From assembly GCF_024734405.1 (NCBI RefSeq), contig NZ_CP059556.1:3534001-3598000 (forward strand): a stretch of DNA of 64,000 nt, in the 5' to 3' direction. Below, in pieces: positions 1 to 8,976 of this stretch. Numbering within the stretch: position 1 is the first letter of the stretch; each line of letters starts with the position of its first letter. Under the pieces are notes generated by a model, which searched no databases, was not told the DNA's origin, and was given only the letters and a program-made list of their open reading frames with translations. This DNA comes from Saccharopolyspora gregorii. Its GTDB lineage: Bacteria > Actinomycetota > Actinomycetes > Mycobacteriales > Pseudonocardiaceae. The translations under genes and the position numbers were made by a program.

Positions 1-462
1 CTGCGGCACCTCCCCCAGCGGGACGCGGTGCTGGCGAAGCTGGTGCGCGCGCTGAAGCCGGGCGGCTGGCTGCAGGTCGACGAGTTCGACACCTCCTACG
101 AACCGCTGCTGCTGGCCGCGGACGAGGAGTCGGCGCTGCTGTACGAGAAGTTCCTCGCGGCGAAGGAGGCGGCGATGCGCGGCGCGGGCGTGGACCCCGG
201 CTGGGGCAGGCGGGTGCCGCTGGCGATGCACCGGGCCGGGCTGGTCGAGATCGACCCGCGCCCGCGGGTGCAGCTGCGGCACCGCGACGGCGCGGACCTG
301 CTGCTGCTGGCGCAGGCGGCGGTGGACATGCGCGCGGAGCTGATGGCGGCCGGGATGACCGGGGCCGAGCTGGACCGGGTGCGGGAGGTCGTGCTGCACC
401 CGGACTTCCGGGCGACGTCCTGCCTGATGTACTCGGTGCACGGGCGGAAGGCCCCGCGATGA
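1..462 (+). CDS. SAM-dependent methyltransferase, C-terminal part (5' end outside window)
   Basis: The reading frame is already open at base 1, so the N-terminal SAM-binding part is missing. The first visible residues include L-K-P-G-G-W-L, the post-motif typical of class I SAM-dependent methyltransferases, followed by an acidic strand (VDEFD) and a helical substrate-binding region. About 153 residues are visible. The stop overlaps the ATG of the following CoA-transferase gene by 4 bases (ATGA), which suggests one translationally coupled operon with the CoA-activation genes downstream. The methyl acceptor cannot be told from this fragment. Confidence 0.7.
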   Translation: MRHLPQRDAVLAKLVRALKPGGWLQVDEFDTSYEPLLLAADEESALLYEKFLAAKEAAMRGAGVDPGWGRRVPLAMHRAGLVEIDPRPRVQLRHRDGADLLLLAQAAVDMRAELMAAGMTGAELDRVREVVLHPDFRATSCLMYSVHGRKAPR

Positions 463-2138
463 GCGGGGCGCCCACCTCGGAGCGCGCGGCGGCGCGGGTC
501 GCCGAAGAGGTCCGCGACGCGTTGCGCGACGAGCCGGACCTGACCTGCGAAGTCGACTGGTCCGGGCCGGTCCGGGCGGTGCTGCCGGACGAGGACGCGG
601 TGCAGGCGGCGTGCGGGATCATGCAGGTGCACGGCAGGGCCGCCGGGCGGCCCGCCGCGCTGGGCGTGGACTACGCCTCGGTGGTGGCGGGCGTGCTGGC
701 GAGCCAGGGCGAGCTGGCGGCGGCGATCGCCCGGGCCCGCGGCGCGCGGGTGTCCCGGGTGCGCACCTCGGTGGCGGAGGCCGCGCTGCTCGCCGTGCAG
801 CAGTACCTGGCGGTCGCCGCGACCGAATCCGACGACGCGGAACCGCGTGCGGACCCCGGCGGCGGGCCGCGGCCGCCGTTCACCACGGCCGACGGGGTGC
901 GCTGCGAGCTGGAGACGCTCGACGCGGAGCCGTGGCTGCGGTTCTGGCGGGCCCTGGGCGCCGGGAACGCGGCGATCTCGCGGGGTTGGGGGCCGTTCCA
1001 GCAGCGCTTCGGGACGGCGTGCTGTCCGCTGCCGCCCGAGCTGCACGAAGTGGTGGGCCGCACCCGGTTCGCCGAGGTGCTGGCCGCGGCGGCCGAGTCC
1101 GGGGTGGCGGTGCTGCCGGTCCGGGAGGATCCGGTGCCGCCGTGGGAGGTTCCGGCCTGCACGACGACTCCCCTGGGCTCGGCCGGTGCCCCGCTCCGCC
1201 CGCGCGGCGCCCCGGCGGCCGGGCCGCTGGACGGCCTGGTCGTGGTCGAATCGACGCGGCGGGTGCAGGGCCCGGTCGCCGGGCACGTGCTGCGGATGCT
1301 CGGTGCCGAGGTGGTCCGCGTCGAACCGCCCGGCGGCGACCCGATGCGCGGCATTCCGCCGACCGCCGGTGGCACGTCGGTGCGGTACCGCTCGCTCAAC
1401 GACGGCAAGCGGGTCGTGGAGGTGGACATCAAGTCCGCCGCCGGGCGGCGGGCCGTGCACGAACTGGTGGCGGAAGCCGAGGTGTTCGTGCACAACTGGG
1501 CGCCCGGCAAGGCGGCGCAGCTCGGCCTGGACGCCGACGACCTGGCGCGGTCCGCTCCCGGCCTGGTCTACGCGTGGGCGTCCGGGTGGGGTGGCGCGGC
1601 CGGACCGAATCCCCCGCTGGGCACCGATTTCCTGGTGCAGGCGGGCGGCGGGCTGGCCGCGGCGCTGTCCCCGGCGGGCGACCCGGTGCGTCCGTCGCTG
1701 ATGACGTTGACCGACGTGCTCGGCGGACTGGTGTGCGCGCACGGCGTGCTGCGCGCGCTGCTGCACCGGGTGCGCACCGGGGCGGGCGCGCGGGTGGACA
1801 CCTCGTTGTTCTCCGCGGCCGGGCTCGTGCCGCGGGCGCCGCGCGCGCGACCGGATCCGCTGCGCGGTCCGCTGCGGACCGCCGACGGTTCGCTCGTGCT
1901 GCCGCGGGGCATCGATCCGGCCACCGCGACCGCCGCGTTCGGCGGCGCGCCCGGCGAGCTGCCGAACCGGTTCCGGGAGCGGACCACCGGGGAGTGGGTG
2001 CGCCGGGGCGCCGAGGCCGGGCTGGTCGTCACCCCGGTGTGCGCGGACCTGCGCGAGCTGACCACCGACGACCGGTTCGGCGCCGCGCTGGGCCGCGCCG
2101 AGCACGTCTTCCCGCTACCCCCTTGGGAGTTCTCGTGA
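459..2138 (+). CDS. Family III (CaiB/BaiF) CoA-transferase with extra N-terminal region
   Basis: This 559-aa protein has a class III CoA-transferase core starting near residue 250. There the conserved strand 'GLVVVESTRRVQGPVAG' and 'LGAEVVRVEPPGGD' bind CoA, 'FVHNWAPG' follows, and 'TDFLVQA' carries the Asp expected to form the acyl anhydride. The first 240 residues are not a standard CaiB core; they contain a Trp/Phe-rich block (WLRFWRALGAGN) and look like a second, degenerate transferase half. Such enzymes move CoA between carboxylic acids. The gene overlaps its upstream neighbour (ATGA) and the next gene (GTGA), so it is probably co-translated with the methyltransferase and the AMP-ligase. 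The substrate acid is unknown. Confidence 0.8.
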   Translation: MSGAPTSERAAARVAEEVRDALRDEPDLTCEVDWSGPVRAVLPDEDAVQAACGIMQVHGRAAGRPAALGVDYASVVAGVLASQGELAAAIARARGARVSRVRTSVAEAALLAVQQYLAVAATESDDAEPRADPGGGPRPPFTTADGVRCELETLDAEPWLRFWRALGAGNAAISRGWGPFQQRFGTACCPLPPELHEVVGRTRFAEVLAAAAESGVAVLPVREDPVPPWEVPACTTTPLGSAGAPLRPRGAPAAGPLDGLVVVESTRRVQGPVAGHVLRMLGAEVVRVEPPGGDPMRGIPPTAGGTSVRYRSLNDGKRVVEVDIKSAAGRRAVHELVAEAEVFVHNWAPGKAAQLGLDADDLARSAPGLVYAWASGWGGAAGPNPPLGTDFLVQAGGGLAAALSPAGDPVRPSLMTLTDVLGGLVCAHGVLRALLHRVRTGAGARVDTSLFSAAGLVPRAPRARPDPLRGPLRTADGSLVLPRGIDPATATAAFGGAPGELPNRFRERTTGEWVRRGAEAGLVVTPVCADLRELTTDDRFGAALGRAEHVFPLPPWEFS

Positions 2139-3750
2139 CCGACACCGCCCCCGCCCGGCTCGCGATCGGCGACCGGGTGCCCGCCGCGCTGCGCGCGCGG
2201 TGGGTCCGCGCCGGGCACTGCCCGGACCGCGACGTGCACGCCCTGTTCCGCGCGCGGGTGCGCGCCCACCCGCGGCAGGAAGCCGTGCTCGACGCCGACG
2301 GAGTGCTCGACTACGCGGAGCTGGACCGCGAGGTGGACCGGATCGCGGCGGCGCTGGACCGGGCCGGCATCGGCCCCGGTGAGGTGGTCGGCATCCGGAT
2401 GCCCAACGGCCGGCGGATGGTCGTCGCCGAACTCGCCGTCGCCGCGGTCGGCGCCGTCGTCCTCGCCTACCCCGCGGGCCGCGGCAGCCGGGACACCCGG
2501 AGCCTGCTGGGCCGGTCCCGGGCGGCCGCGGCGATCTTCGGGAGCGCGGCGGACGCCGACGACGCCCGCGAGCTGCCGGAGCTGCGCCACGTCTTCACCT
2601 TCGGCGCCGGGGAATCGGGCCCGCGCTCGCTGGACGACGCGCCGGCCGCGCGGTGGGCGGCGCGGGAGCAGGACCCGGAAGCACCGGTGCGCATCCTCGT
2701 CACCTCCGGTTCGGAGGCGGAACCGAAGATGATCGCCTACTCGCACAACGCGATGGCCGGCGGCCGGGCGAACTACGTGCGGGGCCTCGCGGACGCGGCG
2801 CAGGAGCCGGGGCCGATGCGGGCGCTGCTGCTGATGTCGCTGGCCACCTCCTACGGCTCCTGCGCGACCCACGTGGCGATCGCCGCGCTGGGGGCCACGA
2901 TCGTGCTGGCCGACGGTTTCGACCCGGCGCGCACCTTCGAGCTGATCGCCCGGCACCGGCCGGGCCACGTGTTCGGGGTGCCGACGATGCTGCGCCGCCT
3001 CGCCGAGCACCCGGCGGCGCCGGACGAGGACCTCTCCTCCGTCCGCGTCGTCGTCTCCAGCGCGGCCCCGCTGTCCGAGGTGACCCGCGACGCCGCCGCG
3101 CGCCGGTTCGGCGCCCAGGTGATCAGCGTGTACGGCTCGTCGGACGGCATCAACTGCCACACCGCCCGCACCCCGGACCAGCCCGGCACCGGGCTGCCCG
3201 ACCCGGCGGTCGCCGAGATCAGCGTCGTCGGCGCCGACGGGGCCGAGGTTCCGCCCGGGGAGAGCGGCGAGATCCTGGCCCGCGGCCCGATGACGCCGCT
3301 GGGCTACGTGGCCGCCCCGAGCTCGACGCCCGCTACCGCACCGCGGACGGCTGGGTGCGCAGCGGTGACCGCGGGATGCTCGACGAGCGGGGACGGCTGC
3401 ACGTGCTGGGCCGGTTGCACCAGGTCGTCTCGCGCGGCGGCTACCACATCAGCCCCGCCGAGGTGGAGCGGCAGATCGCCGCGCACCCGGCGGTGGTCGA
3501 CGTCGCCTGCGTCGGCGTTCCCGACGACGACCTGGGCGAACGGCTGTGCGCCTGCGTCAGCGGCACCGCCGAGCTCACCCTCGCCGGGCTCACCGCCTTC
3601 CTGGAGGAGGAGCGCGGCCTGGAACGCCGCAAGCTGCCGGAGTTCCTGGTGGTGCTGCCCGAACTGCCGCTCGCGCCGACCGGCAAGGTCTGCCGCCGCA
3701 CCGTCACCGCGCTCGCCACCGAACGCACCGCACCGGGAGGAACCCGATGA
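2135..3750 (+). pseudogene. AMP-dependent acyl-CoA synthetase, frameshifted near base 3310
   Basis: A GTG at 2135, overlapping the previous stop, opens an ANL-superfamily ligase that activates a carboxylate with ATP. The first part (2135-3310) carries a P-loop variant 'TSGSEAEPK' and 'VYGSSDG' (A5). The second part (from 3310, another frame) carries 'GDRGMLDERGRLHVLGR' (A7), 'GGYHISPAEVE' (A8) and 'PTGKV' (A10 catalytic Lys). Homology passes from one frame to the other after 'LGYV' with a single missing base; repaired, the protein would be about 538 aa, a normal length. Without repair the first frame runs on to 4666 and loses the C-terminal domain. No slippery heptamer is visible, so this is a real loss of function or a sequencing error. 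The end overlaps the AhpD-like gene (ATGA). Confidence 0.8.
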
Positions 3751-4202
3751 CCGCCACCGCCCGCCTCGACCTGCTCTCGCTCACCCCGAACGGTTTCGCG
3801 GACCTGCGGCGGCTGGCCGAGCGCTCCGGTGCCGACGCGCAGGACGCCGGTCTGGACCCGATCCTGCTGGAGCTGGTGCGGTTGCGCGCCTCGCAGCTCA
3901 ACGGCTGCGGGTTCTGCACCGGCCTGCACGCGCGGCAGGCGCTGGAGCACGGCGAATCCCAGCAGCGCCTGGACGAGCTGCCCGACTGGGCCACGTCGTT
4001 CCGGTTCGCCGCGCACGAACGCGCCGCGCTGCTGCTCGCCGAGTCGGTGACGCTGCTGCCCGGGGGCCGGGTGCCCGACGAGCACTACCGCGAGGCGCAG
4101 GCCCACTTCGACGAGCCCCAGCTCGCCCACCTGCTGTGGACGATCAGCCTCATCAACACCTTCAACCGCCTCGCCATCAGCACGGCACTACCACGGGGCT
4201 GA
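3747..4202 (+). CDS. AhpD-like carboxymuconolactone decarboxylase-family protein
   Basis: This 151-aa all-helical protein has the AhpD active-site pattern Glu42, Cys54-x2-Cys57 and His61 (in 'NGCGFCTGLH'). It is the size of a typical single-domain CMD/AhpD protein. Family members act as alkylhydroperoxidase-like thiol redox proteins, but many stand-alone copies have no proven substrate. The ATG overlaps the ligase stop by 4 bases and a GGAGG lies 5 bases upstream, so it is the last gene of the methyltransferase/CoA-transferase/ligase operon. Its place there hints at protection from, or processing of, a product of that operon; this is inference. Confidence 0.8.
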   Translation: MTATARLDLLSLTPNGFADLRRLAERSGADAQDAGLDPILLELVRLRASQLNGCGFCTGLHARQALEHGESQQRLDELPDWATSFRFAAHERAALLLAESVTLLPGGRVPDEHYREAQAHFDEPQLAHLLWTISLINTFNRLAISTALPRG

Positions 4203-4460
4203 GCGCGGGCGCCCCGACCGGCGGCCGCGCTGATCAGCCGGTGGTCGCGGCGGGCCCGACAGCGCCGCCCGCGTTCCGGAGGATCGTCCTGCCTTCGTCG
4301 GCTCGGTGGTCGCGCGCACCGGAATCATCCGGCAGCGGGCCGCCGATGACGACGAATCGCCCGGCACCGCCGCGGACTCCGCCCGGAGGGCCCAGCCCGA
4401 GCCGCGACGATCCCGCGCCACCGCATGCTCCCGCCACCGCGACGGGAGCACCGGGCCTGC

Positions 4461-5324
4461 TCAGCAGTGGTCGAAGACGTGGGCGGGGTCGGTGGGCGGG
4501 ACGAGGTCGTGGTCGCGCAGGGTGGTGGTGGCGGGGGTGGCCGGGTCGGCGCAGACGTCGGGGAAGGTGCCGCGGAGGTCGTCGGCGTACTCGACGTCGA
4601 GCACCGCGCCGCCGTAGTGCTCGGCGTAGTCCGCGCACTCCTCCCAGCGGTGGCAGCTCTCGGTGATGGCGAAGTCGTAGCCGACCTCGTCCTTGCCGCG
4701 GGCGCTGAGCTCGGCCGCGTTCTTCTGCGCCACGGCGAGGCCCGCGCGGTGGGCGGCGTCGACCAGCAGCCCGGCGAACGCGAGGTTGTCGTCGGCGTCG
4801 AGCGCGCCGTCGGAACGGGTGTAGGAGTCGAGGTTGTCCAGTTCCACCGAGTCGAAGCCGCGGGTGGCGCAGTCGGCCACGGTGCCGCCGATGATCTCGG
4901 CGAGCCGGGTGCGGTGCTGCTCGGTGGAGGTGTCCAGCAGGAGCTCGTCCGGCCAGCCCGGGTCGACCACCGGTTCTCCGTCCGGCCCGGAGAGCACCAG
5001 GTCGCGCCGCTGCTCCAGCCACAGCTCGCGGTCGGCGGGCTGGGTCTGGAAACCGTTGACGTAGCAGATGTTGTGCAGCCCGGGCGCCGGTTCCGCGGTG
5101 CTGTCCCTGGTCACGACGGTGACTCCGGTGGGCGGCGGGTAGGCGCCGCCGAGCTGGTAGTCGTGCACGCCGCCGACCGGGGGTGCGGTGCGGGCGGGGC
5201 CGGTGGGGGTTTCGGCGGCGACCTCGCGCACCGCCGCCTGTTCCGGTCCGGTCCCGCAGGCCGTGAGCGCGAGCACCGCCGCGCCGAGCACCGCACACCG
5301 CTTGGCCACCGGAACGCAGTTCAT
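4461..5324 (-). CDS. Endo-alpha-1,4-polygalactosaminidase-like (GH114) lipoprotein
   Basis: The 287-aa product begins with a lipoprotein signal: basic N-terminus, hydrophobic stretch and lipobox L-T-A-C with Cys23. A GH114-like TIM-barrel follows, with 'ICYVNGFQTQPADRELW', 'GFDSVELDNLDSY' (the acidic strand end typical of the family) and 'AVAQKNA'. GH114 enzymes cut alpha-1,4-galactosamine polymers of microbial exopolysaccharide. The ATG at 5324 is preferred over a GTG nine bases upstream because GGAGGAG sits at proper spacing only for the ATG. The gene stands alone, and a possible -10 (TATGCT) lies about 55 bases upstream. A role in remodelling surface or competitor polysaccharide is inferred from the family. 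Confidence 0.75.
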   Translation of the reverse strand: MNCVPVAKRCAVLGAAVLALTACGTGPEQAAVREVAAETPTGPARTAPPVGGVHDYQLGGAYPPPTGVTVVTRDSTAEPAPGLHNICYVNGFQTQPADRELWLEQRRDLVLSGPDGEPVVDPGWPDELLLDTSTEQHRTRLAEIIGGTVADCATRGFDSVELDNLDSYTRSDGALDADDNLAFAGLLVDAAHRAGLAVAQKNAAELSARGKDEVGYDFAITESCHRWEECADYAEHYGGAVLDVEYADDLRGTFPDVCADPATPATTTLRDHDLVPPTDPAHVFDHC

Positions 5325-5652
5325 CCGACCCACTCCTCCACCGCAGGCGCGGTGCTGGTCACCGCGACGCCGGAGATCAGCATAGATCGGGCGGGCGGGC
5401 CGTCCGGCTCGGTCGAACCGCAGCCGGTGAACGCCGCACCGGCGCCCCGCCGCCCGGACGAGCGGGCCGTGCCGCCGTCGCCCGTTCGGCCCAGCCGGGA
5501 GGTCCGCGCGGCCGATGCCGCAGATTTCGCCCTGCCGGTCAAGGAATCGGTCCTGACTCCACTCGAAGGGTGGGCGCGGGTCGGGTTCGCGTCATGGGGA
5601 CCGGCGCCCCCGGTCCCACTGCTCGCCCCATCGACGACGCAGGGAGTGTGCG
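5325..5652. other. Intergenic gap, upstream of two divergent genes
   Basis: This 328-base gap separates the GH114-like lipoprotein (-) from a small + strand gene. It holds the GH114 ribosome site (about 5332-5338), a weak -10-like TATGCT on the minus strand near 5380, and a GGGAG ribosome site for the 60-aa gene at its right end. I see no other structure. Confidence 0.5.
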
Positions 5653-5835
5653 ATGCACGAGGGATTGGTCGACCGGGTTCGCTGGCTGGTGGACGAGCAG
5701 GCGCCGCGGGACCCGGAGGTGGCGGCGGTCGAGCTGGACCTGCTGATCGCCAGGTTCGGCCGGACCGAGATCGCGGCGGCGCTGGCGATCGTGGCCCCGC
5801 TGGAGATCGCGGGGCTGGTCCGGCACGGTCTCTGA
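5653..5835 (+). CDS. Small hypothetical protein (60 aa)
   Basis: The ATG is preceded by a good ribosome site (GGGAG, 6 bases upstream) and the codons have the strong third-position GC bias of real genes here. The product is a short, acidic, probably all-helical protein (starts MHEGLVDRVRWLVDEQAP) without a signal peptide or Cys residues. It is not a family I recognise. It lies between the GH114-like lipoprotein and an MFS gene and converges on the latter. Confidence 0.55.
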   Translation: MHEGLVDRVRWLVDEQAPRDPEVAAVELDLLIARFGRTEIAAALAIVAPLEIAGLVRHGL

Positions 5836-5841
5836 CCCCGC

Positions 5842-7128
5842 TCACCTCGCCCGCGCGCGGCGCGGGTGCGCGACCGCTCGCCCCCGGGATCGGTCGGGTC
5901 CCGGGGGCGCGGTGCGGTCCAGGTGCCGGTAGACGAGGGCGGCGGCCAGCAGCGCGACCGCCAGCACCAGCCACGGCGCGGTGCCGGACACCGCGAACAG
6001 CACGGTGTTCAGCCCGGGACCGACCGCACCCGCCACTCCCCACACCAGCTGGTAGCAGGCGCCGTAGCGGCCGGCGTCGGACCCGCCGGCGAAGTCGAGG
6101 ACGATGACCATCGCCACGGCGCCGAACAGCGCCTCGCCGAGGCTGAACACCAGGACCAGCACCACCATCAGCAGCGCCGCGGTCGGCACGTCGCGACCGA
6201 CGAGCAGCAGGAACCCGGCGAGTCCGGCGGCGATGAGCACCGCGGACCGCGCCATCAGCCGCATCGGCGCCCGGCCGCTCCCCCACCGCAGCGCGACGGG
6301 CTGGAACGCCGGGATCGCCAGGCAGGACAGCACGTAGGCCACCGGCGGCAACCACAGCGGCATGCCCAGCCAGCGCAGGTAGATCGGCAGGATCGATTCG
6401 AACGCGACGCTGGCGAGGGTGAGCGCGAGGGTGGCGCCGGTGAACGCGAGGAACCGCCGGTTCGCGAACACCCCGCGGTAGCCGCCGGTGTCCACCGCCG
6501 TCGTGCCCCGGTGCCGGGGGAACCGCGTGCCGAGGCGCCAGAACAGCACGCCCGCGAACGCGAATCCGGCGGCGTTGAGCAGCGGGATCGCCGTCCAGAA
6601 CGCCGGGCCGAACCAGCGCTCCAGCGCGGCGCCGACGGCGACGGCGAGGGCGCCCAGGCCGAGCCCCATCGTGCGCAAGCTGTTGAGCAGCGCGAAGAAC
6701 CGCCGCCGCGCCTGCTCGTCGGAGGTGATGCCCGCGACGAGCCCGCCGTGCGCGGCCCAGTAGAGCCGGTCGCCGAGGCTGACCCCGAACGCGATCGCCA
6801 CCACCTGCGCCGGGCCGTCGGCCCACAGGTAGGCGGGGAACACCAGCGCGCGGATCGCGCAGCTCAGCACCGCCGCCGGGTAGGGCCCGACGCGGTCGGC
6901 GAAGCTGCCGGCGGCGAGCCCGCCGAGGACGAGCGCGGCCACCGATCCGGTGCTGAGCGCGGCTCCGGCCGCCGACAGCGGGATGCCGCGCCCTTCGGTG
7001 AAGTACAGCAGCGAGAACGTCACCCACACCCCGGCGCCGATGGTGTCGACGACCATCGCGGTGAGGAACGCGCGGGATCCCGCCCGGCGCGGTGGTTCCG
7101 CGGTGCCGGGCCGGTTCGCCTGCTGCAT
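5842..7128 (-). CDS. MFS transporter (DHA-type, likely efflux)
   Basis: This 428-aa protein has about twelve hydrophobic segments. The loop between segments 2 and 3 reads 'GSFADRVGPYPA', the MFS motif A pattern with Asp-Arg. The short N-terminus and absence of long cytoplasmic loops fit drug:proton-type MFS proteins. GGAGG precedes the ATG. It has no partner gene on its strand, so the substrate cannot be predicted. Its 3' end nearly meets the 60-aa gene on the opposite strand. Confidence 0.8.
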   Translation of the reverse strand: MQQANRPGTAEPPRRAGSRAFLTAMVVDTIGAGVWVTFSLLYFTEGRGIPLSAAGAALSTGSVAALVLGGLAAGSFADRVGPYPAAVLSCAIRALVFPAYLWADGPAQVVAIAFGVSLGDRLYWAAHGGLVAGITSDEQARRRFFALLNSLRTMGLGLGALAVAVGAALERWFGPAFWTAIPLLNAAGFAFAGVLFWRLGTRFPRHRGTTAVDTGGYRGVFANRRFLAFTGATLALTLASVAFESILPIYLRWLGMPLWLPPVAYVLSCLAIPAFQPVALRWGSGRAPMRLMARSAVLIAAGLAGFLLLVGRDVPTAALLMVVLVLVFSLGEALFGAVAMVIVLDFAGGSDAGRYGACYQLVWGVAGAVGPGLNTVLFAVSGTAPWLVLAVALLAAALVYRHLDRTAPPGPDRSRGRAVAHPRRARAR

Positions 7129-7934
7129 CGGTCTCCTCCGGTCACCGGTGTTCCGCCGCGCACCGGTGGCGCCTCGCGGATCCGGTGCGGCGGTCCATCC
7201 CCGGGCCTCGGCGGGAGGTCACGACGCGGCGCGGTGGGGCCCGGGGGATGGGGGCCGCGACGGCGCCGTCCGGCCTGTTCCAGGGCGCGGTCGGGCGTCC
7301 GCCGATTCCGGGTCGGTCGGCGTTCCCGGTCGGGATCGAGGAATGCCGCTGCTGATCGCCGCCGCGCGCCGCTTCACGTTAACCGCGGCGGAAGTCCTGA
7401 TCCAGGAATGTCACACCCTCGGATCAACGATCGCGGAAAATTGAGATGGGGGCGGGAGAACGGATATCGTCGCACCCGCGCGGGAAATCATCGTCGCAGC
7501 TCAGATCGCCTGCATCGCGCATCGCGACAACGTTTCGAGGAAGCTGGACATTCGCGCCGAGGCATCGCGAACCGCATTCCGGACGATTTCTTCCCGCCCG
7601 CCGGAAAAGGCCGCACAACGCGGAACGCGCCATTCGTTCCCGGCGCACCGGGCGAGGGTTCCCGCACCCCGGCGTCCGCGACCGCGCGCACCCGGAGATC
7701 GATCAAGTTCCACAGTGGACCCGCGGGGCGGGTTCCGGGCCGCACTGCGGTCCACCTGCGGCAGGACCCGCTCCGCCGGGACAACTTGACTCGTCAAGCA
7801 GGCGTTTTCCCCGACGTGGCCATCAGCCGCCGCGTCCGCGACCGGCCACAGTGGCGCGGACGCGGCGCGGACCGGCGACGACGAACCCGGTACCGCTGCG
7901 AATGAGACGATCTCCGTCCCTTACCCTCTCGCTC
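7129..7934. other. Long non-coding gap with a short inverted repeat
   Basis: These roughly 800 bases carry no open frame with convincing codon bias, ribosome site or recognisable protein. GC drops around 7380-7620 compared with flanking genes. The gap contains the palindrome CTTGACTCGTCAAG at 7785-7798 and one copy of the recurrent TCCACAGTGGA motif at 7709-7719. It may hold an RNA or the remains of a decayed gene; neither can be shown here. Confidence 0.4.
7785..7798. promoter_or_regulatory. Inverted repeat CTTGAC-TC-GTCAAG
   Basis: Two perfect 6-base arms are separated by 2 bases. The size and symmetry suit a dimeric repressor site. It lies about 135 bases upstream of the small gene at 7935; no cognate regulator is evident. 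Confidence 0.3.
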
Positions 7935-8096
7935 GTGAGGGAAGAACGAACTCTGCTGCACGAACTGGTCGACCAGCTGCCGGACGACCGGCTGGGTCAG
8001 GCCGTCTCCCTGCTGGAGAAGCTGGTCAGCGTCTCGCTGCGGCGCAACTTCAAGACCGACGACAAGCCGGAACCGCACGACCAGCGCTGGAACTAG
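7935..8096 (+). CDS. Small antitoxin-like helical protein (53 aa)
   Basis: The product begins VREERTLLHELVDQLPDDR and continues with a second amphipathic helix. The 'LHELVDQLP-(D/E)-D-x-L' pattern resembles short helical proteins often annotated as antitoxin-like in actinobacteria. That resemblance is from memory and the assignment is tentative. I chose the GTG at 7935: there is no ribosome site, but TACCCT, a good -10 hexamer, ends 7 bases upstream, as in leaderless actinobacterial mRNAs. An in-frame ATG at 7902 is the alternative. No toxin gene is adjacent. It converges on the lipid kinase gene, one base apart. Confidence 0.5.
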   Translation: MREERTLLHELVDQLPDDRLGQAVSLLEKLVSVSLRRNFKTDDKPEPHDQRWN

Positions 8097-8097
8097 G

Positions 8098-8976
8098 TCA
8101 GGACGGGACCAGCGCGGTCGCGGCGCGCGGGACGCACTCGCACACCAGCGGCAGCGGCGCGAACCGCTCGCCGTCGGCGTACCCGACGACGTCCGGGGCG
8201 GACAGCCGCACCCGCCGCGCCCGGTAGGTCGCGACCTCCGGTCGCGCGACGTGCGTGCCCGGGTAGATCGTCGGCAGCAGCCGCACCAGCCGGGCCAGCG
8301 GGACCGCACCGAGGACGGTGACGTCGAAGAGCCCGTCGTCGGGCACCGCGCCCGGGCAGACCCGCATGCCGCCGCCGTAGCTGGCGCCGTTGCCGACCGC
8401 CACCAGGACACCGCTGGTGGACACCCGTTCCCCGTCGAGCTCCAGCTCGTAGTGCAGCGGCCGCAGCGCCGCCAGCTCGGCCACCAGCGCGAGGTTGTAG
8501 CGCAGCTTCCCGCGCGGCCAGCGCAACCGGTTGGTGCGTTCGGTGACCTTCGCGTCGAAACCACCGGCGAACACGGTGCCGAACCAGCGGTCCCCGGCGC
8601 GCCCGAGGTCGATCGGGCGCGCCACCCCGTCCAGCAGCACGCGCGCCGCCGCGATCGGATCGTGCCGCGGGACGCCGAGCATCCGGGCGTGGTCGTTGCC
8701 GGTCCCGGACGGGATCACCGCGAACGGCGTGCCGGTGCCCGCCACCGCCTGCAGCGCCAGGTTGACGATGCCGTCACCGCCGCACGCCACCAGCGCCCCG
8801 GTTCCCGCCTCGACGGCCCGGTGGGCCAGCGCCTGGGCCTCGGTCGCGTCCCGGCCGACCAGGACCCGCACCGACACCCCCGCGGCGCGCAGGAAGCGCA
8901 GCGCGCGCACCGCGGTCGCGGCGCCGCCGCCCTGCCCCGAGCGCGGGTTGACCAGCAGCGCGACCTCGTCGATCAC
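8098..8976 (-). CDS. Diacylglycerol kinase-family lipid kinase
   Basis: The 292-aa protein has the DAGK/YegS catalytic fold: N-terminal 'ALLVNPRSGQG', nucleotide-binding 'ACGGDGIVN' (GGDG motif) and 'IPSGTGNDHARMLG' (GTGND motif). The C-terminal beta-sandwich has 'GNGASYGGGMRVCPGAVPDDG' and 'YADGE'. Such enzymes phosphorylate diacylglycerol or related lipids. The GTG start overlaps the AgpS-like stop by 4 bases, so the two are co-translated. Together with AgpS and GlpD this suggests handling of ether- or glycerol-based lipids at the membrane; the exact lipid is unknown. Confidence 0.85.
   Translation of the reverse strand: MIDEVALLVNPRSGQGGGAATAVRALRFLRAAGVSVRVLVGRDATEAQALAHRAVEAGTGALVACGGDGIVNLALQAVAGTGTPFAVIPSGTGNDHARMLGVPRHDPIAAARVLLDGVARPIDLGRAGDRWFGTVFAGGFDAKVTERTNRLRWPRGKLRYNLALVAELAALRPLHYELELDGERVSTSGVLVAVGNGASYGGGMRVCPGAVPDDGLFDVTVLGAVPLARLVRLLPTIYPGTHVARPEVATYRARRVRLSAPDVVGYADGERFAPLPLVCECVPRAATALVPS

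Noticed and set aside
96-2105. A 669-codon open frame on the - strand opposite the CoA-transferase
   Set aside because: Its composition is Arg/Gly/Pro/His-rich without any family motif, whereas the + strand frame is a clear CaiB-type protein with overlapping junctions.
3300-3320. Programmed ribosomal frameshift in the acyl-CoA ligase
   Set aside because: There is no slippery heptamer (X-XXY-YYZ) or internal Shine-Dalgarno at the switch point, and the family is not known to need recoding. A one-base deletion or sequencing error is simpler.
7380-7700. A decayed gene in the lower-GC part of the 7129-7934 gap
   Set aside because: Frames on both strands were read; none gives a recognisable protein fragment. 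Lower GC alone is not enough to call a pseudogene.
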